The position numbers were made by a program, and so were the translations under genes. From Bhargavaea cecembensis (GTDB lineage Bacteria > Bacillota > Bacilli > Bacillales_A > Planococcaceae): a DNA stretch of 64,000 bases. Location: positions 124,001-188,000 of the forward strand of contig NZ_LQNT01000011.1 of NCBI RefSeq assembly GCF_001619585.1, given 5' to 3'. The notes under the pieces were generated by a model, which made no database searches, had not been told where the DNA came from, and saw only the letters and a program-made list of their open reading frames with translations. Of the stretch, positions 59,481 to 64,000 are shown one piece after another; positions within the stretch are counted from its first letter, which is position 1; the number at the start of each line of letters is the position of its first letter.

Positions 59481-60143
59481 CTAGAACTTGATTTCCACTT
59501 TGTCCCCGTCCTCACGATGATTCCCGTCTGCAGATCCGGTATGAAGGGTCAGGACTTGTGCATTCGCGTCATCCAGAATGAATCCGATGTTCCCGGTCTT
59601 CACTTCACCGGGGTCGATTTCACCGCCGAGCCCTTCCAGATAAATCTCCTCGTCCCAATGGAGCGTTTCGTCCTGATCAGTGACAATCATCGCGACCGGG
59701 TCAAAATGAATCGGCTCGTCTCCGGTGTTCCGAATTTCGACGAACAGCTTAACAATAGGGAATTCAGTCTCATGGGTGAATTTCCGGTAGCGGTCTGCCA
59801 GGCCGGGGTCCGGCTCGTAGCGGAGCATCTTCGATTCCCGGATCGTCAGCTCTGCCGGACCCGCGCTCACCTGCTTCTGCTCGCCGGTCGCCTTCAACAC
59901 TTCCGCTTCTCCGTTGCTGTCACGAATCACCTCGCCGGGTTTCCCGAGCCGCCGGTCATCGGTGACGTGCGGATTCGGCTGGTAGTCCCCGTAAAAGGCC
60001 GGCACCTTCGACAGCACGTCCGCCTGCAGGGCCGCCGCCTCGACTTGCCGCTCCGGCGGCACCTGCTCCACAGGCGCGGCCACATCCCCCATGCATCCCG
60101 AAAAGAACAACGTTGCCAAACCGATCATGAACAGCCGTCTCAT
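59481..60143 (-). CDS. Lipoprotein with DUF4352-like domain, paralogue B
   Basis: 220 residues; signal FFSGC with the cysteine at about 16. It shares domain layout and many blocks with paralogue A (PIVKLFVEIRNTGDEPIHFDPVA). The two are a diverged tandem duplication. GGGAGGC precedes the ATG at 60143. Function unknown; outward-facing and probably wall- or ligand-binding. Confidence 0.85.
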   Translation of the reverse strand: MRRLFMIGLATLFFSGCMGDVAAPVEQVPPERQVEAAALQADVLSKVPAFYGDYQPNPHVTDDRRLGKPGEVIRDSNGEAEVLKATGEQKQVSAGPAELTIRESKMLRYEPDPGLADRYRKFTHETEFPIVKLFVEIRNTGDEPIHFDPVAMIVTDQDETLHWDEEIYLEGLGGEIDPGEVKTGNIGFILDDANAQVLTLHTGSADGNHREDGDKVEIKF

Positions 60144-60243
60144 TGCAGCCTCCCTATGTCCGCTCTTCCGTCTGCTCCGTTTGCCCCCACCATACCCCCT
60201 CTGTATGAAGCCCATATGAAGCGCGTTTTAGAACTTTGTTAAG

Positions 60244-60279
60244 GATTAAAAAAACGCATGCGGCTGTCCGCATGCGTTT
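60244..60279 (-). terminator. Terminator with ACGCATGC stem (ywbE)
   Basis: AAACGCATGCGG / CCGCATGCGTTT; T-run on the minus strand. Confidence 0.85.
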
Positions 60280-60281
60280 GC

Positions 60282-60479
60282 TTATTCGGCGATTTCTTTC
60301 ACCCGCCCGACCTGTCCGTCTTCAAGACGCACTTTGATGCCATGGGGATGGGTCGGGGAATTCGTGAGGAGATCCTTCACAATCCCTTCGGTCAGCGCGC
60401 CCGTGCGCTGATCTTTCTTGAGTACAATTTTCACGCGCAGGCCGGGCTTCACGTCCGCACGGTTTTTTCCGTCTTTCAT
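60282..60479 (-). CDS. ywbE: YwbE-family small basic protein
   Basis: 65 residues, starting MKDGKNRADVKPGLRV and with IVLKKDQRTGALTEGIVKDLLTN and HPHGIKVRLEDGQVGRV, the KOW-like pattern of YwbE. The fold suggests RNA or ribosome binding; the function is not established. AAGGAGCGG precedes the ATG. Confidence 0.92.
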   Translation of the reverse strand: MKDGKNRADVKPGLRVKIVLKKDQRTGALTEGIVKDLLTNSPTHPHGIKVRLEDGQVGRVKEIAE

Positions 60480-60566
60480 CCAAATCCGCTCCTTCCTTAC
60501 TCCGTTGTACCACGTTTAAGCGGTTCTGTAACGGGAGAACCTGTATATCCGGAAGGGAGTGTTTGG

Positions 60567-60722
60567 ATGAAGAAAGGAAATCGGGAACCGCATGAGCGCA
60601 TGGCCGAGACCAATAACGGCCTTCGCGACACGCAGGAAGTGCTGTATCAGGACGAGTTCAAGCGCGCGGATGCTGCCGGCAGGAAAAACAACGAGCCGGG
60701 CAGCCGCCAGCAGGAAAAATGA
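60567..60722 (+). CDS. Small hydrophilic protein (51 aa), unknown
   Basis: Starts MKKGNREPHERMAETNN and ends SRQQEK; highly charged and without hydrophobic segments, resembling small spore- or stress-type proteins in composition. GAAGGGAGTG precedes the ATG, and a terminator follows directly, which supports it as a gene. Not recognised. Confidence 0.65.
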   Translation: MKKGNREPHERMAETNNGLRDTQEVLYQDEFKRADAAGRKNNEPGSRQQEK

Positions 60723-60723
60723 A

Positions 60724-60757
60724 AGCAGCCGCCATCCGGGAAGGATGGCGGCTGTTT
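60724..60757 (+). terminator. Terminator after the small hydrophilic gene
   Basis: AGCAGCCGCCATCC / GGATGGCGGCTGT with a 5-base loop. Confidence 0.85.
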
Positions 60758-60850
60758 GTCGGCATAGCAAAGCCGCCCCGCACCAGCGGAACGACTTATC
60801 GTGAAGCATTCCCTATTTTCAGGAGAAAAAACCAAAATAAACAGAATATT

Positions 60851-61039
60851 TTACCTTTTACTGTATTTCTCCTTGTGTTGGGCGACGGATTGAACCCCTG
60901 CGACCAGGGCCACGACCCCGAGCAACGCTGCAAGCAGCATGGAACCCACCTTGAGCGTCAGGGATTCAGCGCCGGCCCCCGTCACGGCAATGATGGCGCC
61001 GGGGACGATAAACAGGAGAAGGATCCCGATATCCTTCAC
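60851..61039 (-). CDS. Small two-helix membrane protein (62 aa)
   Basis: GTG start at 61039 with GGAGTGAGG upstream, 4 bp after the stop of the kinase-like gene, so cotranslated. Helices at about 4-23 and 31-50. Family not recognised. Confidence 0.65.
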   Translation of the reverse strand: MKDIGILLLFIVPGAIIAVTGAGAESLTLKVGSMLLAALLGVVALVAGVQSVAQHKEKYSKR

Positions 61040-61043
61040 TGCC

Positions 61044-62264
61044 TCACTCCTTGTCTGTCAGGGTTTTCACGAACCGTTCCAGGCGGCGCATCACTTCATC
61101 CTCCGAAAGGGTTGTCATGCCGAACCGTCTCCAATGGGAAGAGATGCTGCCCGGCCCCTGTTCCAGCCAGCCATATACCGCCAAAAGGTCCCAATAGCGG
61201 CTGTACTCAAAGCCTCGGTCTTTCGACAATTTTTTATACGTGTTCAGGAACCTGTCCGCGACGTTTCCGCCGTGGATCAGTTCAAGCGCGACCCGCATCC
61301 GGCCGACGTCCAGCTGGGCAGGACCGCTGCCGGCATGTCCCCAGCCGGTTATACCGGTCACCCGGCCGTCCAAGAACAGCACATTGGCCGGCTCAAAGTC
61401 CCCGTGGACAAAGACCGGCGCGGCATCCGCCCTCTCCTCCCTGAAAATCCGGTAGGCCCGCTCCCAGGTGGCGCGTTCAAATGCCCAGCCGGGAATGACC
61501 GCTTCTGCCGCCGGCCGGTGTGCCTTCATATCCGGAATTTGGGTGATGTGAGTGGTCAATAATATACCCGCAATTTCATCGGTCCAAGCCTCAAAATCGA
61601 GCGGCTGCAAAAATGGGAACCCTTCGATTTGCGGCATGAGAAGGAACCTGCCGGCCATGCCTATTGCCTTTGGTGCGGGAAGGCCTTGGTCGGCGGCAGC
61701 GTTCAGGAACTTGAATTCCCGCTCCGCCGCTTGGGCCGAGGCCGTCTCCTTCACGACAAAGTGTCCGCCCTCCTCGTTTCGGAACGAGTAGATGAGCCGG
61801 TCCGACGGCAGGCGCCGGAACGATTTCAGGACGGACAGCCCCGCCTCGGCATCCACCCACTCCATCGTCTCATCGGGAAGATCGATGGTAGGCAAAAGGG
61901 TTTTCTGCCAGAACAGCAGGCCGAGCAGGGCACCAGCAGCAATCAGGATAAAGGCCGGCCAGTTGATCACCGTTGCGCTCAGCACGAGTGCCACGACCGC
62001 CGCTCCAAATTTCTTCTTCCACACGAGCATGATCCCGAGCAGCGCCAGGATCACCCCGAACACCGTCGGGAACAGGATCGTATCCAGCCGGATCCAGATT
62101 CCCTGCGTGACCTCCACTTTCACCGGATCGCCGTATCCCGGAATACAGAGTGCGCCGTACACACGGATCCAGTACGTGTAGTAGTAATACACCGTATATA
62201 GCCCGCCCGCCAGGACGAGCAGCCCCGGCAGATAATTGCGGACCGGGCGTGCCATAGAAGCCAT
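61044..62264 (-). CDS. Membrane protein fused to an aminoglycoside-phosphotransferase-like domain
   Basis: 406 residues. The N-terminal part has four hydrophobic helices (about 11-30, 55-78, 82-102 and 103-118). The C-terminal part (about 145-400) is APH/choline-kinase-like with lysine in HFVVKET and the catalytic loop HGDFEPANVLF (about 287-297). The metal-binding Asp that should follow (IDW in relatives) is replaced in VTGITGWGHAG, so catalysis is doubtful. AGGAGG lies 7 bases before the ATG at 62264. Confidence 0.75.
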   Translation of the reverse strand: MASMARPVRNYLPGLLVLAGGLYTVYYYYTYWIRVYGALCIPGYGDPVKVEVTQGIWIRLDTILFPTVFGVILALLGIMLVWKKKFGAAVVALVLSATVINWPAFILIAAGALLGLLFWQKTLLPTIDLPDETMEWVDAEAGLSVLKSFRRLPSDRLIYSFRNEEGGHFVVKETASAQAAEREFKFLNAAADQGLPAPKAIGMAGRFLLMPQIEGFPFLQPLDFEAWTDEIAGILLTTHITQIPDMKAHRPAAEAVIPGWAFERATWERAYRIFREERADAAPVFVHGDFEPANVLFLDGRVTGITGWGHAGSGPAQLDVGRMRVALELIHGGNVADRFLNTYKKLSKDRGFEYSRYWDLLAVYGWLEQGPGSISSHWRRFGMTTLSEDEVMRRLERFVKTLTDKE

Positions 62265-62330
62265 GGCCATTCCTCCTATGATGTGGGGCTGAGTGGCGGG
62301 AAAGGAACCCGGTTAATGCCGGCGGGGCGT

Positions 62331-62435
62331 GAATGATACGCAACTGTTCGCGAATGTGAAGCAAAGCCCCGTGAATGTTACGCAACCCGCCGCGAATGTG
62401 AAGCAATGCCCCCTGAATGTGAAGCAACACTCAGC
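62331..62435. repeat. Five-unit 21-bp phased array (GAATGTGAAGCAA word)
   Basis: Units at 62331, 62352, 62373, 62394 and 62415. Words: GAATGATACGCAA, GAATGTGAAGCAA, GAATGTTACGCAA, GAATGTGAAGCAA, GAATGTGAAGCAA; the eight trailing bases differ in each. It belongs to the family seen at 39716. It lies in the 190-bp gap before the amidohydrolase end. Confidence 0.85.
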
Positions 62436-62454
62436 CGCTCACTCCCCCACGCGC

Positions 62455-64000
62455 TCACTTCCTGAACTGAACGTCCCCGTCAACGACTGTCATGAGCACA
62501 TTCGCCTTCACGATATCGTCTTCCGCCACATGCTCCAGGTCGGCGTCGACGGCCGTGAAGTCGGCAAAATGTCCCGGCGCGATCTTGCCTCGGATGCTTT
62601 CCTGGCCGAGCACTTTCGCCGCCTCGGTCGTATACAGCCGGAGCGCTTCATAGCGGGAGAGTTTCTCCTCCGGCAGATAGCCGCCTTCTTTCGGGTCATT
62701 CGGCAGCTTTCGGGCGACGGCGGTGTAGATGCCGAGGAGCGGGTCCGGGGAATCAACCGGTGTATCGGATCCGCCACCGCAGATGAATCCGCGGTCCAAG
62801 AGCTTTTTCCACGCATACGCCCACTCGAGGCGCTCCGGCCCGAGGCGGTCTTCCGCCCACGGGAAGTCCGAGCCGACAAAGATCGGCTGGATGTCGAGGA
62901 TGATCGGGAGTTTTTCCATGCGGTCGACCAGGTCCTCGCGCAGTACGCACACATGGATCAGCCGGTCGCGCTTGCCTGCCGGGCACGGATATTTCTCGAT
63001 TGCTTCAATCGCCATTTCCGCGGCCGCGTCTCCGATCACATGCACCGCGATGGCCTCGCCGTGGCTGCGCGCAAGGCGAACCAGTTCTTCCGTCTCTTCC
63101 TGTGTCACGACGAATGTGCCGCGGTTGCCCGGGTCGTCCGAGTAGTCCTCCGACAGTGCCGCGGTCTTTCCGCCAAGTGCCCCGTCGATGAAGAACTTCA
63201 TCGCGCCGGGCTCCGCCCACGGCTCGTTGTACGCCACATCCGCTTTCATCATGTCATCAAACACTGTGGAGCGGCGAAGCAGATGCGCGCGGAACTTCCG
63301 CTTGCCTTCACCCAGCACTTCATGAAACGCCTTCATCGGATTCTCATAGCCGCCAAAATAGCCGAGGTCATCGGTATGGCCACCTGTCAGCCCCATCGAC
63401 ACGAGGTCGTCGACTGCCGCTTCCAGAGCAAGGCGGATTGCTTCCTCCGACGGATGCGGGATAATCGACTCGACCAGGTCCTGCGCATCTTCCTTCAGGA
63501 AACCGGTCGGGTTTCCGCCAGAATCACGGACGATGACGCCGCCCTCCGGATCGGGTGTCTCTTTCGTGATCCCGGCAAGCTGCAGCGCCGCCGAGTTCGC
63601 GAGGAGCATGTGCCGGCATGTCCGCTTCAGCATCATCGGCTTGTCCGTCACGGCATCCAGTTCCGCCAGCGTCGGGACATGGCGATCCGGGAACAGGTTC
63701 TCATCCCAGCCCTCGCCGAGCACCCATGAGCCTTCCGGAACCGACTCCGCGGCCTTCCGCATGTTTTCCAGCAGTACCTCCGACGACGACACCGCGGACA
63801 GGTTATTGCTCAGAAGCTGCCGGCCGTGGCCGATTAGGTGCATATGGGTATCGACAAACCCCGGATAGACAACGGCCCCTCCGACATTTTCCTCCCGGTC
63901 TGCCTGTTCCTTCAGTTCTTCATATGTACCGGTCGCGACAACTCTGCCGTCCTCCACAAGCACCGCTTCGACCTTATGCCCTTCCTGTTCCATCGTCACA
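62455..64000 (-). CDS. YtcJ-like amidohydrolase (5' end outside window)
   Basis: At least 515 codons, open to the right edge. Metal motif DTHMHL (near the start), the lysine-free YtcJ pattern (LGEGWDENLF, VHVIGDAAAEMAIEA, IFVGSDFPWAEDRLGPERLEWAYAWK, CGGGSDTPVDSPDPLLGIYTAV) and the final HFADFTAVDAD identify this large amidohydrolase family of mostly unknown substrates. The true N-terminus (usually about ten residues further) is missing. Nothing between 62436 and its stop. Confidence 0.9.
   Translation of the reverse strand, partial: VTMEQEGHKVEAVLVEDGRVVATGTYEELKEQADREENVGGAVVYPGFVDTHMHLIGHGRQLLSNNLSAVSSSEVLLENMRKAAESVPEGSWVLGEGWDENLFPDRHVPTLAELDAVTDKPMMLKRTCRHMLLANSAALQLAGITKETPDPEGGVIVRDSGGNPTGFLKEDAQDLVESIIPHPSEEAIRLALEAAVDDLVSMGLTGGHTDDLGYFGGYENPMKAFHEVLGEGKRKFRAHLLRRSTVFDDMMKADVAYNEPWAEPGAMKFFIDGALGGKTAALSEDYSDDPGNRGTFVVTQEETEELVRLARSHGEAIAVHVIGDAAAEMAIEAIEKYPCPAGKRDRLIHVCVLREDLVDRMEKLPIILDIQPIFVGSDFPWAEDRLGPERLEWAYAWKKLLDRGFICGGGSDTPVDSPDPLLGIYTAVARKLPNDPKEGGYLPEEKLSRYEALRLYTTEAAKVLGQESIRGKIAPGHFADFTAVDADLEHVAEDDIVKANVLMTVVDGDVQFRK

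Noticed and set aside
62331-62435. CRISPR array
   Set aside because: Repeats of 13 bp with 8-bp variable parts are far too short, and no cas genes are present. The same applies to the other arrays.

Overview
The window looks like chromosome of a moderately high-GC member of the Bacillales, most likely Planococcaceae (Bhargavaea- or Planococcus-like). This rests on Bacillus-type gene sets (FloT-YuaF, SwrC-YerO, frataxin-like Fra, YwbE, a ytn/tcy-type sulfur operon), strong AGGAGG ribosome sites, frequent TTG/GTG starts, and sigma-A and sigma-W promoter forms. The genus is an inference. No rRNA, tRNA, CRISPR array, complete insertion sequence or prophage was seen.

Layout. 1-5 kb: ABC exporter genes, a GtrA protein, a small type I toxin-antitoxin locus, and the flotillin pair yuaF-floT behind a sigma-W promoter. 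5-13 kb: cold-shock protein, a divergent MarR/CarD pair sharing an operator, small membrane proteins in AT-rich DNA, an MMPL exporter and an orphan peptide-type permease pair. 13-23 kb: a DMT transporter, HIT protein, Fra, a pentapeptide-repeat protein, a tandem alcohol dehydrogenase duplication, and extracytoplasmic proteins (DUF3298, CAP, Cu/Zn-SOD lipoprotein). 23-31 kb: the SwrC RND pump with its TetR repressor YerO, a lone purC and a large SF2 helicase. 31-37 kb: an AT-rich patch with LysR/DMT genes and the remains of an LXG polymorphic toxin plus several immunity genes. 37-50 kb: transporters, a CPBP protease, an O-methyltransferase, a six-gene sulfur-scavenging operon, a probable Pho-regulated secreted protein, a cupin and a nitronate monooxygenase. 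50-64 kb: VanZ and PstS-like proteins, an ECF-transporter/PHP operon with a divergent RpiR regulator, paired lipoproteins, and an amidohydrolase running off the right end.

The most unusual signal lies between the genes. Six intergenic sites carry short arrays with a period of 20 or 21 bp, about two helical turns. At three of them (1716, 39716, 62331) only a roughly 13-bp word is conserved in each unit while the remaining 8 bp vary, yet the 21-bp spacing is exact. Two other sites (52578, 58022) share a different 21-bp unit and sit beside an intact gene and a broken copy of that same gene. In addition, a ~125-bp element rich in DnaA-box-like motifs occurs twice, at 28.4 and 37.0 kb.

Many predicted starts were moved inward to codons with a good ribosome binding site. 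Five genes of about 27-37 codons were added by reading the sequence directly. Repeat counts, motif matches and spacings were read by eye; nothing was searched against a database.
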